Source: Candidatus Thiodiazotropha taylori
Lineage (GTDB): Bacteria > Pseudomonadota > Gammaproteobacteria > Chromatiales > Chromatiaceae
Direction: 5' to 3'
NCBI GenBank assembly: GCA_019100305.1
Contig: JAHRHW010000036.1
Coordinates: 1-18,240, forward strand
Length of the DNA stretch: 18,240 nt
Position 1 is the first letter of the stretch. Every line of letters begins with the position of its first letter. Shown here one piece after another: positions 1 through 8,655 of this stretch. The notes under the pieces were generated by a model. That model was not told the DNA's origin, ran no database searches, and was given only the letters and a program-made list of their open reading frames with translations. Position numbers and translations under genes: made by a program.

Positions 1-1905
1 TGAGCGCCAGAGCAGACCCCGCTCCATGGCAACACGGTTACGGGCGGCACGACGCGCAAACTCACTATCACTCAGGCTCGCTGGATCGATGGAGAGACGC
101 CCGCGACCCCAGATTCCCTGAGCCTCACCGAGGACAAACGGATCGGTTGGATCGGCCATCACAGGATAGAGACTGACCGAGACCCGATCAGAGCCATAGT
201 TGCTTTGCGCGGCAAGCCCCTGGGGTTCGCGAAAACGCATCCAGGGCTGCTGCACCTGCAGAGTCAGGTTGGCATCACTTACCCCGGCAACCGGTAGAGA
301 GAAATATTCAGCATCATTGGTGCTTGATGAGTCGGGTGATGAGGTGGTTATCGTCTCCCTCGCCCATCGCCAGTCACTGCCCGAAGGATTACCCACAGCA
401 CCTTTATACTGTCTCAATACAGCCGACGCACTGCTGGTGCCTGCCCCGCCATTGTTGCTGATGTCACTGCCATCACGGCTCGAACGGGTGAGAACCGTCG
501 TACCATCCAGGCCGCTGAAATCGAATGTCAGAATCAGATTGCCGATATCGAGGGTACGGCTCCACCAGTCGGACCCATCGATTGCACCGCCCGGTGAAGC
601 GGCAAACATGCCATCGCCACACTCATTGACTAAATCGGTTTCCAGATCGAGATCGGCACTGCCACGCGTCAAAGTCCAACGCAGGGTGTAACCGGGAGGA
701 TTGGTGCAACCGGGACCGGTCAAACCGTTCACATGACCACGCACTCTTATCACGGTCTTGACCGGACCGCTCTCCTCCACAAGAAATTCAGCGCTATCGG
801 CTTCAGGTGTTCCCGACTCAACTGAATCCCCGTCGACCTGAATCCTGCCGGTAAAGGTAGCCGTACCGACTTGCCCATTGGTGATGCCTGACGCGGATGC
901 CGGATCGAAGCTTACCTGACTCAGGCCGGTATCCACATTGACGGTACCATCAGGATTGATCGATACCTGCAAAGCGTTTGCATCGGTGACTGATGGCATT
1001 GTGGCGCAGTAGCGCAGTGAATAGTTGGATGTGCTGGATGCGTCAGTGGCTACTACAGCGGCCACCTCCAGCCATTTGAGGGGTGCATTGCTGTCGGAAA
1101 GCGCCCCATTCCAACGAGCCAGTGGGCGAAACTGGGCGGCAACCAGGGTCTCATCCGGACCGACAAGTAGCAGGTTTGCCGTATCGCTGAGTGACACCTC
1201 GCGTGGTATCGGAATACCGCTCCAGGCCAATTCCGAGCTCCGATTCACCGATTGATCGTTGGTTAGCTCAAGTGTGGTAAGCGCTTCACATTGGTTGGTC
1301 AATCTCCCCAGACTGGAAATGGCCGGGACGCTGGTCCCATTGTTATAGAAGGGGCTGCTATTCGATGCAAGGGTGGTAACGTCATCGACATACTCCCAGC
1401 GCCAGCTGGCTGGTCGGCTATCGATCGAACCGTTGATACTCCCCCTGACCTGAAAAAGATGTTCACCTACGCTTACTCCAGAGACGGTGTGCGGGCTGCT
1501 ACAGCCGCTCCATCCGGAGTTATCCAGATTACACTCAAAAACGGCACCATCCGCCCCCCCGAAACTGAATGATGCGTCAGCACTCCGGGTACCGGGAAAT
1601 GGTGCTGAGGAGATCCAGGTTCCAGTGGCACTGCCAGATGGGGAAATGGGAGTACTACCATCATCAGGTGGAGTCACATCGGGTGGTGTATCTTCAGGTG
1701 GCGTATCATCGGGCGGAGTATTATCTTCCGGTGTATCGTCGTCAGTCGTTGGCGGGCTCTCATCGGATGGCCCATCGTCCCCCGGAGCGGTGTCATCATT
1801 TGAGGATCCGCCACCACAGGCCGGTAACAAAAGGAGAAACGTAGCGAGAAGCACAAATAACGGAAAGCATCTACGTGAGATGCGATTCAACGACAAAAAG
1901 CTCAT
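1..1905 (-). CDS. Large surface lipoprotein with PcRGLX/YetA-like region (partial, C-terminus beyond window)
   Basis: The reading frame is open from the ATG at 1905-1903 to the left edge, about 635 residues with no stop. A GAGG ribosome-binding site precedes the start. Residues 1-30 form a signal with lipobox L-P-A-C (Cys30), followed by GGGSS, so this is probably a lipoprotein. Residues ~40-80 are a linker of five-residue units (TPPDD, TPPED, TPPDV). Residues ~88-172 resemble a bacterial Ig-like module, with Cys pairs around FECNLDNSGWSGC and a closing WRWEYVDD. Beyond that, GIPIPREVSL, AAQFRPLARW and PLKWLEVAA resemble the N-terminal domain of PcRGLX/YetA-like proteins (exo-rhamnogalacturonan-lyase-like, PL26 relatives). 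EESGPVKTVIRVRGHVNG resembles the following beta-sandwich domain. The catalytic region lies outside the window, so enzyme activity is not shown. The gene is 351 bases from the upstream binding-protein gene and probably has its own promoter. The lipoprotein call is firm and the domain assignment is tentative. Confidence 0.8.
   Translation of the reverse strand, partial: MSFLSLNRISRRCFPLFVLLATFLLLLPACGGGSSNDDTAPGDDGPSDESPPTTDDDTPEDNTPPDDTPPEDTPPDVTPPDDGSTPISPSGSATGTWISSAPFPGTRSADASFSFGGADGAVFECNLDNSGWSGCSSPHTVSGVSVGEHLFQVRGSINGSIDSRPASWRWEYVDDVTTLASNSSPFYNNGTSVPAISSLGRLTNQCEALTTLELTNDQSVNRSSELAWSGIPIPREVSLSDTANLLLVGPDETLVAAQFRPLARWNGALSDSNAPLKWLEVAAVVATDASSTSNYSLRYCATMPSVTDANALQVSINPDGTVNVDTGLSQVSFDPASASGITNGQVGTATFTGRIQVDGDSVESGTPEADSAEFLVEESGPVKTVIRVRGHVNGLTGPGCTNPPGYTLRWTLTRGSADLDLETDLVNECGDGMFAASPGGAIDGSDWWSRTLDIGNLILTFDFSGLDGTTVLTRSSRDGSDISNNGGAGTSSASAVLRQYKGAVGNPSGSDWRWARETITTSSPDSSSTNDAEYFSLPVAGVSDANLTLQVQQPWMRFREPQGLAAQSNYGSDRVSVSLYPVMADPTDPFVLGEAQGIWGRGRLSIDPASLSDSEFARRAARNRVAMERGLLWRS
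1667..1741 (-). repeat. Five 15-bp tandem units encoding the Asp/Thr/Pro linker
   Basis: Five consecutive 15-base units start at 1667, 1682, 1697, 1712 and 1727, with GGTGG or GGCGG starting most of them. They encode T-P-P-[DE]-x repeats on the minus strand, directly after the lipobox region. Units have drifted at third positions, so they are not recent identical copies. Such acidic, proline-rich linkers hold surface domains away from the membrane. The in-frame period would allow linker length variation. Confidence 0.8.
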
Positions 1906-2256
1906 AGTCGGGTCCTCAATGATTTCCGCTTATTATGCTATTTAAAACCACACATGAGGATCACACGCTGAACCATTCATCCAGAAATAGATACCGATAG
2001 TCTGCAGATCCGGCAATCAAGAACTAAAGGTTATATTTGAGCAAACTGACGGCAAGAACCACCAATACAGAAGATGCCGGTGCAAACATCCCACTCACCT
2101 CGTTTCTTTTTCAGACTCAAGATTACAGATTTGAGAATATTTGGAAAATCTAAAGCAACTCTCAGGATAGAAGTACTGAGGTCTGATTGTGGACCTATTG
2201 ATTTAACAATAAAGATGAGAACAGTCGATTCTCTGTCATTGATGACAACCAGCTCT
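1906..2256. other. Intergenic stretch, no gene found
   Basis: This is 351 bases between the last PhnD-like gene and the lipoprotein gene. I see no credible coding region on either strand; the short plus-strand frame here runs antisense into the binding-protein gene. A small perfect inverted repeat, TGTCATTGATGACA, lies at 2234-2247, ten bases past the upstream stop. It lacks a T-run, so it is not a convincing terminator. The promoter of the lipoprotein gene must lie here or farther upstream. An AT-rich block around 1930-1945 is the likeliest place, but I could not assign boxes. Confidence 0.5.
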
Positions 2257-3168
2257 CTATTGGCTTCTGGATTCGTTTACCAAGCTTTCATATTTCATGA
2301 CTATTTTACGAACTTTATCGAGCTCAGCTGCAGAGATATTAACCACTCGATTGGATTTGAACAGTGACAGAAGATGCAGTGTTCTCGGATATTGATCCAG
2401 ATTACCGGCCATCTGAGCAATACGCTTCTTGAAAATTAACGGTACACGTCTATTAATGCCTATTACGACTTGAATCGTGGGCTCAGATACGATCACCGGT
2501 ACGATTGCATGGCGAATCTGCGGATTGAGTTCCTGCGCAAGTTCAAAAGCCACATCGGTTACCAACGCCGAGTCCACTTTGTTGAAAAATAGATTTATAA
2601 TGGCGTCATTGAGACTTTCCGGGTTTTGAATCTCTGAAAAATGATCTGTGGTTTGAGGCAATTTCCGCTCCAGCAGGTTCATATCAAGAAACATTCTTCC
2701 AAGCTGGTGGCCATAGGGAAAGGCTAATGATCTTCCCGCCAATTGCGATAGATCTTTGATATTGTCTGATTTCCTGACCAGTAACGTAATTCTCTGCTGT
2801 AACCGATCGCCAAACAGTAGTGAATAGTGATGGTCTTCGTCGATCTGCCGCTCTATGGTCAGGTAATCCACAGGATTTGCCAGAATCGCATCGAGATTGT
2901 CTTCACGCATCTGCCTAACAACATTCATCGGATCCTGAAAATCTGTGAATTGGCACTGTTTATCGATGTTTTTCATAAACTCAATAAACGTCATCTCAGT
3001 GGCAATTCGTGAATCCATACTGTGCGTCGCATAGAAGAGGCGAGACATGATGCCGATAAATGCGGTATCCCTATCATAGGGATCAGCTTGAGCCTGGCTA
3101 GCACCCGTAGCCAAAATACCGCTTATTAACAGTAACATTTGTATGACACTATGGGATCTGATTTTCAC
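2257..3168 (-). CDS. PhnD-like periplasmic binding protein, copy 4 (sub-family B)
   Basis: This 303-residue exported protein belongs to the phosphate/phosphite/phosphonate-binding (PhnD-like, type II periplasmic binding) superfamily. The start is GTG at 3168. It is preferred because it gives a basic n-region (MKIRSHS) before the hydrophobic core and an Ala-rich cleavage site near residues 24-28 (SQAQA). There is no strong Shine-Dalgarno sequence. Shared family landmarks are FPYGHQLGRMFLD (~150-162) and LFFNKVDSALVTD (~193-205), followed by ELAQELNPQIR. It starts 31 bases after the stop of the preceding paralogue and resembles it most closely, which suggests a tandem duplication. No permease or ATPase gene is nearby. 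The ligand is unknown; PhnD-fold proteins bind phosphonates but also other oxyanions such as arsenite (AioX). A role in signalling through the upstream GGDEF-EAL protein is an inference. Confidence 0.85.
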   Translation of the reverse strand: MKIRSHSVIQMLLLISGILATGASQAQADPYDRDTAFIGIMSRLFYATHSMDSRIATEMTFIEFMKNIDKQCQFTDFQDPMNVVRQMREDNLDAILANPVDYLTIERQIDEDHHYSLLFGDRLQQRITLLVRKSDNIKDLSQLAGRSLAFPYGHQLGRMFLDMNLLERKLPQTTDHFSEIQNPESLNDAIINLFFNKVDSALVTDVAFELAQELNPQIRHAIVPVIVSEPTIQVVIGINRRVPLIFKKRIAQMAGNLDQYPRTLHLLSLFKSNRVVNISAAELDKVRKIVMKYESLVNESRSQ

Positions 3169-3199
3169 GAATCACATGCTTTCAAGTTAAATAGTGTGC

Positions 3200-4150
3200 C
3201 TACCTGGATTGCGTTAACTGGTTATATCGATCGATAAGCTGTTGTGTTGAGTTGATATCAGTTTGGTCCAGCTTAATGAATTTATTCGCTCGAAACAGTG
3301 AGAGCAGATGCTTGATTCTCTTGTTTTGATGGCTTTTACTCATAATGTCATCGATTCTGGCCTTGTTTTTCTCTGAAATGTTTTTATTCAGACCGATGAT
3401 TTGAGGTATCATCTGCTGGGATTCCGCCAGAGGTTTCAGATTGGTTCTGATGCTGGGATTAAGTTCTGAGGCAAGTTCAAACGCTATATCAGAAACCAGA
3501 GCAGCATCTGTCTTATTGAAGAAAAGATCCACAATAGCGCTATTGGTATCGATTGTCTCATGGATATTTGAAAAGTACTGCTCTACTGGTGGGTAACCAC
3601 TTTCCATTAGCAGTACTTCAAGATAGGTTTTTCCCAGGAAATGCCCTGCCGGAATCGATATGGATTTACCTCGCAGCCCTGATATCCCATCGAGATTATC
3701 TGACTCTCTTACAAGAAGTAATACAGTTTGCTCAGATTGAGTTCCATAGATCAAGGTGAATAGCCTTTCCATGTCAATCAAATGCTGCATATCAAGAAAG
3801 TCGATCGTATTGATGAATACTGCGTCGATTCGATTGTTAGCCAGATCATCCGTCAGCTTGTTTTTATCCTCGTAAACGACGATTTCTGATTTCATACCCA
3901 TCGTGCCGAATACTTCCCTGATAATCATATCCGTTGCAATCGTGGTGTCCGTGACATTGGCATCGAACAAGACTTTTGACATTCTGCCAAAGTATCCATT
4001 TTCCGGCTTTTGAGTGTACCGGTCAGGTAATTTAGCCGCCTGTGTGACAATGCATGGACTCAAGACCAGTAGTAGCACAAATGAGATTAAAGTTGCACTA
4101 AGCCATTGGCCCTTAGATCGCCAACCACCAGAAAAGTTGTTAACATTCAT
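3200..4150 (-). CDS. PhnD-like periplasmic binding protein, copy 3 (sub-family B)
   Basis: This 316-residue protein has a long signal sequence: a charged stretch to about residue 13, a hydrophobic core at ~17-35, and likely cleavage near TQAA (residue 39). Family landmarks are IDAVFINTIDFLD (~108-120), IPAGHFLGKTYLE (~166-178) and LFFNKTDAALVSD (~209-221), followed by ELASELNPSIR. It is closest to copy 4; both share GxxSxxLF near the mature N-terminus and ESDNL/KSDNI before the hinge. It lies 125 bases after copy 2, with a poor Shine-Dalgarno sequence. That gap could hold a promoter, though I see no clear boxes. No Cys lipobox is present at the cleavage site, so it is probably a free periplasmic protein. 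Binding family confident, ligand unknown. Confidence 0.85.
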   Translation of the reverse strand: MNVNNFSGGWRSKGQWLSATLISFVLLLVLSPCIVTQAAKLPDRYTQKPENGYFGRMSKVLFDANVTDTTIATDMIIREVFGTMGMKSEIVVYEDKNKLTDDLANNRIDAVFINTIDFLDMQHLIDMERLFTLIYGTQSEQTVLLLVRESDNLDGISGLRGKSISIPAGHFLGKTYLEVLLMESGYPPVEQYFSNIHETIDTNSAIVDLFFNKTDAALVSDIAFELASELNPSIRTNLKPLAESQQMIPQIIGLNKNISEKNKARIDDIMSKSHQNKRIKHLLSLFRANKFIKLDQTDINSTQQLIDRYNQLTQSR

Positions 4151-4275
4151 CTGTCATATGTCGAAATCTATTTTCAACACTCCTTCAAAGTTGTGCTTTA
4201 GTGTTAATTGTCGGTTCTTCCGCCTCTTCACGATTCATTGTTGTATGCTGAGCCCTAATACTTTCCACAGACACC

Positions 4276-5187
4276 TTACTGATGTGTTGTTCGGATCTTT
4301 CTTCGGCTTAATTCTTGAAACTCTAAATTTAAACTTCGAACCTCATTCAGGGAACTTGTATCTAGTTTTCTTATTGCCGATATCCGAAAAAGGCTCATTG
4401 ATTGGATCAAACTAGGTGAACGTTGAGTATTGAGAAAAAAGGGCTCTATTTTATCGAGCTTGGCTTGAGAAAAATCAACTCTTACCGCGACCACCTGATG
4501 TATCAGCGGCTCGGACACTTGAATTATATTCAGTTGTTTCCGCATCTGTGGATTAAGTTCACAGGCCACTTCATACGAAAAGTCGGTTACCAGTGCAGCA
4601 TCGACTTTACTAAAAAAAAGATCTATTAAGGCGGTATTGGACTCGCTGGTTTCGCGAATTACTGAGAAGAAATCATTTGAGGCAGGATAATTATGACGCA
4701 TTAGAAGCACATCAAGATACATGTTTCCAACGGCATATCCCTTGGGTATAGCGATTTTTCTGCCCCTCAGATCTGCTAGCCTGTCAGTGCCAGCATTACG
4801 TTTTGCAATCAGGTAAAATTTTGGTTTTAATTGGGGACCATGTTGAATGACATAAGTACCATCAGGATGAAGAAACTCCTCCAACTCCAGATATTGAAGT
4901 GTATTGGTAAATACAGCATCGATATCCCCTTTGAGTAAGCTCTTCTGAACCGCCGATTTATTTTGAAAGACGTCAAGCGCAACAAATTCACCGGACTCTT
5001 TCAGAATATCATTCAGTACCAAGGTAAATGCTATTTTTGCGTCTGCCTCACTGATATCGTAGAGCGTATCTTTACTGATACCCGCCAGGATAGTGACTTT
5101 CTGATCGCTACCAACTGCCAGAGAGAACCCATGCATCGTAATAAGTACAATGCATAACATATTTTTTAGTGTGCTTTTCAACTGCAT
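4276..5187 (-). CDS. PhnD-like periplasmic binding protein, copy 2 (sub-family A)
   Basis: This 303-residue protein has a signal peptide at residues 1-26 (MQLKSTLKNML..., cleavage near AVG|SD). The mature protein starts with VTILAGISKDTLYD, which matches VTIIAGLSEESLYD in the binding protein upstream of the GGDEF-EAL gene. These two therefore form sub-family A. Other landmarks are DIDAVFTNTLQYLELEE (~88-104), IQHGP (~114), IPKGYAVGNMYLD (~147-159) and LFFSKVDAALVTD (~190-202). It starts 102 bases after the stop of the GGDEF-EAL gene. The start codon lacks a strong ribosome-binding site. The Tyr in IPKGY replaces the His found at this position in the other three copies, so its ligand pocket may differ. 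No transporter genes accompany it. Confidence 0.85.
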   Translation of the reverse strand: MQLKSTLKNMLCIVLITMHGFSLAVGSDQKVTILAGISKDTLYDISEADAKIAFTLVLNDILKESGEFVALDVFQNKSAVQKSLLKGDIDAVFTNTLQYLELEEFLHPDGTYVIQHGPQLKPKFYLIAKRNAGTDRLADLRGRKIAIPKGYAVGNMYLDVLLMRHNYPASNDFFSVIRETSESNTALIDLFFSKVDAALVTDFSYEVACELNPQMRKQLNIIQVSEPLIHQVVAVRVDFSQAKLDKIEPFFLNTQRSPSLIQSMSLFRISAIRKLDTSSLNEVRSLNLEFQELSRRKIRTTHQ

Positions 5188-5289
5188 AATCTATAGCAAT
5201 ACAATTCTCATACAGGTACGACTCCAGGATCGCTAAACCGCCTCAACCAGTCAATGGCAACCGACAGTCCACTCTGCAAATCTCAACAA

Positions 5290-7746
5290 TTACTTTTCAC
5301 TTCCCGCCTTGATATCAGTGACAACAGCATGTGCCACACCCCGAGTGACTAAATTATGGAGCGAATTTGCCGCCATCGGTTTATGGCAGTAAAAGCCTTG
5401 TATAATGTGACAGCCATTCGACCTCAACCACTCCATCTGTTTTTTCTGCTCAACACCTTCACCTACCGTGGTAATATCCAAACTTTGGGCTAGCGATATG
5501 ATTGATTTGACCACGGCAACAGTCCGCTTGTCTTCAGGCACACGATTGATAAAGGATTTATCCAGTTTGATGACATCTATTGGCAGTTCTGAGATATAGC
5601 TCAACGAGGAGAAGCCCGTGCCAAAATCATCCACAGCCAGATGAAATCCCATCCGCTTTAACTGATTCAACATCGGCAGGTTGTTTCCTTCTTCACTTAC
5701 CAGTACATGCTCGGTAAATTCCAACTGAATCTGATGGGCTGAGATATCATACTCAATCAGTTTTTCTCGCAGTCTCTCTGCATAGTTGGCATTAAGCAGT
5801 TCGGTACCTGAAACATTGACCGAGACTGTGATACCTGAGCCCCACTCCTGAAGCTGCTTGCAGACTTGATCAAACACCCAATCACCAATGGCGCGTATCA
5901 GGCCGGACTGTTCGGCTATCGGAATAAACCGCCCCGGTGGAATCATTCCACGCTCAGGATGTTTCCATCTGAGCAAGGCTTCACATTGCTTGATATGGTT
6001 TGTTCTTTCATCAACAAATGGCTGAAATACAAGGTATAGACCCGTATCGTTAATCGATTTTCTAAGCGCACTCTCAATATCGAGATACTCGCGCATGTTG
6101 TCATGCATCTCTTCCGAGAAGAATCGATAGCAGTTTTTACCGCTTTTCTTTGCGGCATACATGGCCGTATCCGCATTTTTGATCAACTCTTTGGTGGTTA
6201 TACCGTCATTCGGAAAAGTTACAATGCCAATGCTGGCACTGGTCCTCAGCTCATGATCATTGATATAGACTGGCAGGCCGAACTTGGTCAGTATTGCGTC
6301 ACACAACCGTCTGATCGTATTATAATCGTTTACACCACGAATAATGGCGGTAAACTCATCACCGCCGAGTCGGCAGATAGTATCGTCGGTTCTCAGGGAC
6401 TCCTGCATTCTCCAGCCCACATCTGCCAACACCTGATCACCCACTTCGTGCCCAAGTGAATCATTGATAATCTTGAAATTATCAACATCCAGAAAGATCA
6501 GTGTGAATCCCCCATTGAACATCTCCGCTTCTTCAACTGCCTCATTCATACGATCCATGAAATATCGGCGATTCGGCAGTTGGGTCAGCTTATCGATATA
6601 AGCCAGGGTCTCCAGCTCCTGCTCCAACTGCTTTCTTCTGGTAATATCGGATAGAACGATGAAGAAGCCACCGGACTCTACTTCATGCAGGTCGAATTTC
6701 TCGATACGCATGGTCAGATGAAAGATTCTATCACGTGTCTTTTTAAACGTTACATCTGTCGTACAGTCATGAAACCCTCTACCAGACAGTTCATTCTGCA
6801 GCTCTTTTTGTTTATTCCGTCCGATTTTCAAATGCACGAAAAATTTTTCGAGATTCATTCCATTGAAGTGCTCGGTATCTTCTTCTAAAAAGCTGGTCAG
6901 TGCAGAGTTGACGTAGATCACCTGGCCATGGTCATCAAAAATCGCAATCGCATCATTGGTATCTTGGACAAGTCGCGCAAGCCGTCTCAGATGACGGGTA
7001 TTCTCATCCAGACTGATTGCCATTCCATTCAAGGTATTGGCCAACAGACTGATTTCACCGATTGCATCCGTTGGCGCACGGGCCAACAGATTGCCTTTAG
7101 CCAGTTGCGAAGCGGTTTCTCTTAGCTTTGTTAACTGCTGTGACAGACTCAATGAACTGCCGTGCAGCAACAGCAACGTGATCGCTACCAGCATCAGACT
7201 GAACAGCAGCACATTCCTGAAATAGCTGGCCAGCAACGATTGATACTCCAAATCGGATAGACCAATCGTAAAGTCGCCCCAGTCATAGCCACTGATGATG
7301 ATCGGTTTGGAAAAGATGAAGCCACTCTCTAAATCCGCTTTGTGGATATTCTCTACATGATCGATCAAGTGCGCATCTTGAGTACGCTGCAATTGCAGGA
7401 CATCACGGTTTTCGGCTTGCTGCAGCGACCAACCCTCCGAAGTCAATTCAACGATCTCACCTTGATGAGATGAAAAATTAACAAACAACACTTCAGGCGT
7501 ATTGTTCAGAACTTTGTTGATGTATGAGATGATAAAACTGTAATCTTCCGTATACAGTGCTTCCCCACAGGCGGCAATCGTTGAGTTGGCGAAGGTATCA
7601 CCCTGGCTGGCGATCATCTTGATCAGCCTATCTTGATAGATCGGCAGCAAAACCAGGGAAAACAGCACATTGATCACAAGCAGAATCAATGCAATTCGCT
7701 TGAACAAGTGTCTGAATATGGTTGATTTATTCATAGCACTGCTCAT
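5290..7746 (-). CDS. Membrane HAMP-PAS-GGDEF-EAL protein (diguanylate cyclase/c-di-GMP phosphodiesterase)
   Basis: This 818-residue inner-membrane protein has, in order: TM1 ~17-37, periplasmic domain ~38-175, TM2 ~176-196, HAMP ~197-248, PAS ~257-370, GGDEF ~380-545 and EAL ~555-800. The cyclase motif is intact (GGDEF, 461-465), with an inhibitory I-site RTDD at 452-455 in the canonical position. The EAL domain keeps EALLRW (589-594), EFTE (676-679), DDFGTG (706-711), the Lys of IKLDKSF, and EGVE (763-766). Both synthesis and degradation of c-di-GMP are therefore possible. The ATG overlaps the stop of the upstream PhnD-like gene by four bases (ATGA, 7743-7746); a second Met at residue 5 is an alternative start. 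The moderate-sized periplasmic domain between two TM helices is a natural docking surface for the neighbouring binding proteins. That interaction is inferred and not visible in the sequence. Confidence 0.95.
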   Translation of the reverse strand: MSSAMNKSTIFRHLFKRIALILLVINVLFSLVLLPIYQDRLIKMIASQGDTFANSTIAACGEALYTEDYSFIISYINKVLNNTPEVLFVNFSSHQGEIVELTSEGWSLQQAENRDVLQLQRTQDAHLIDHVENIHKADLESGFIFSKPIIISGYDWGDFTIGLSDLEYQSLLASYFRNVLLFSLMLVAITLLLLHGSSLSLSQQLTKLRETASQLAKGNLLARAPTDAIGEISLLANTLNGMAISLDENTRHLRRLARLVQDTNDAIAIFDDHGQVIYVNSALTSFLEEDTEHFNGMNLEKFFVHLKIGRNKQKELQNELSGRGFHDCTTDVTFKKTRDRIFHLTMRIEKFDLHEVESGGFFIVLSDITRRKQLEQELETLAYIDKLTQLPNRRYFMDRMNEAVEEAEMFNGGFTLIFLDVDNFKIINDSLGHEVGDQVLADVGWRMQESLRTDDTICRLGGDEFTAIIRGVNDYNTIRRLCDAILTKFGLPVYINDHELRTSASIGIVTFPNDGITTKELIKNADTAMYAAKKSGKNCYRFFSEEMHDNMREYLDIESALRKSINDTGLYLVFQPFVDERTNHIKQCEALLRWKHPERGMIPPGRFIPIAEQSGLIRAIGDWVFDQVCKQLQEWGSGITVSVNVSGTELLNANYAERLREKLIEYDISAHQIQLEFTEHVLVSEEGNNLPMLNQLKRMGFHLAVDDFGTGFSSLSYISELPIDVIKLDKSFINRVPEDKRTVAVVKSIISLAQSLDITTVGEGVEQKKQMEWLRSNGCHIIQGFYCHKPMAANSLHNLVTRGVAHAVVTDIKAGSEK

Positions 7747-8633
7747 TTGACTGACAAGCTCCGATATTCATCACTCAACTCACGCACTTCAGCCAGAGTA
7801 CCATTCTTGACCTTTCTTACTGCCGTCAGTCGAAAGGTCTTCAAAATTTCGCTCATCCTGGGAGATTCTTGAATATTGAGAATATAGGGTTCAATTTTTC
7901 TTATACGCTCAAGTGGAAAATCGCGTCGTACCGCGACGACCTGATGGGCAAGAGGCTCTGAAACATTGATCACAATTAACTGCTTCTGAAGTTGCGGATT
8001 GAGCTCGCTGGCCACACTGAATGCATCGTTAGTGATCAAAGCCGCATCCACTTTGCCAAAGAAGAGATTGACCACCGCAGAATTGGATTCCTGGGTCACG
8101 CGTATTTCAGAAAAAAACTGATCGGTTACTGGAAGGTTCTGTCGAAGCAACATCACGTCGAGGTATAGCTCGCCTACCGCATGCCCTCTGGGAATACTGA
8201 TTTTCATCCCTTGCAACTGACTCAGGCGTTGAATGCCACTGTTGCGCTTGGTTAAAAGGTAGTATTGAGGTTTTATCTCCGGACCATGCTGGATAATGTA
8301 GCAACCCATCGGATTGAAATGTTCTTCGATTTTCAGGTAGTGGATCGTATTGGTGAAGATAGCATCAAGCTCACCGGAAATCAGCTTCCTCTCCACTTCC
8401 AGATCAGTCTCGTATATCTCGAGTACAAACTGTTCTTCGGACTCTTGGATCGCTTGATTGAATATCAACGAGAATACGATCTTCGCGTCGGTGATGCTCG
8501 TGTCATAAAGGGACTCCTCACTCAGACCGGCAATAATGGTAACTTCGCGATCATTGGCCATAGCCAATGAGATCCCAAAACCCCACAGAAGGGCCCCAAG
8601 AACTAAACAACAGGCAGGTTTTCTCAATCCCAT
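7743..8633 (-). CDS. PhnD-like periplasmic binding protein, copy 1 (sub-family A)
   Basis: I place the start at the ATG at 8633, giving 296 residues. The frame extends upstream to 8717, but that extension overlaps the TolC-like gene and encodes Cys/Pro/Trp-rich non-signal sequence. From 8633 there is a good signal peptide (MGLRKPACC..., hydrophobic ~8-24, cleavage at AMA|ND). Landmarks are ELDAIFTNTIHYLKIEE (~88-104), IQHGP, IPRGHAVGELYLD (~147-159) and LFFGKVDAALITN (~190-202). It starts 22 bases after the TolC-like stop and its TGA overlaps the ATG of the GGDEF-EAL gene. Expression is therefore probably translationally coupled. This makes it the best candidate for the sensor's primary ligand-binding partner. 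Family assignment is confident; ligand and partnership are inference. Confidence 0.88.
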   Translation of the reverse strand: MGLRKPACCLVLGALLWGFGISLAMANDREVTIIAGLSEESLYDTSITDAKIVFSLIFNQAIQESEEQFVLEIYETDLEVERKLISGELDAIFTNTIHYLKIEEHFNPMGCYIIQHGPEIKPQYYLLTKRNSGIQRLSQLQGMKISIPRGHAVGELYLDVMLLRQNLPVTDQFFSEIRVTQESNSAVVNLFFGKVDAALITNDAFSVASELNPQLQKQLIVINVSEPLAHQVVAVRRDFPLERIRKIEPYILNIQESPRMSEILKTFRLTAVRKVKNGTLAEVRELSDEYRSLSVK

Positions 8634-8655
8634 TTTCGATCCGCAAAGGTTACAC

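Noticed and set aside
200..691. Plus-strand frames within 1-1905
   Set aside because: They are shadows of the open-ended lipoprotein gene on the minus strand, whose lipobox, linker and domain pattern are coherent throughout.
2234..2247. Inverted repeat TGTCATTGATGACA as terminator of the binding-protein genes
   Set aside because: The stem is short and no T-run follows on the minus strand.
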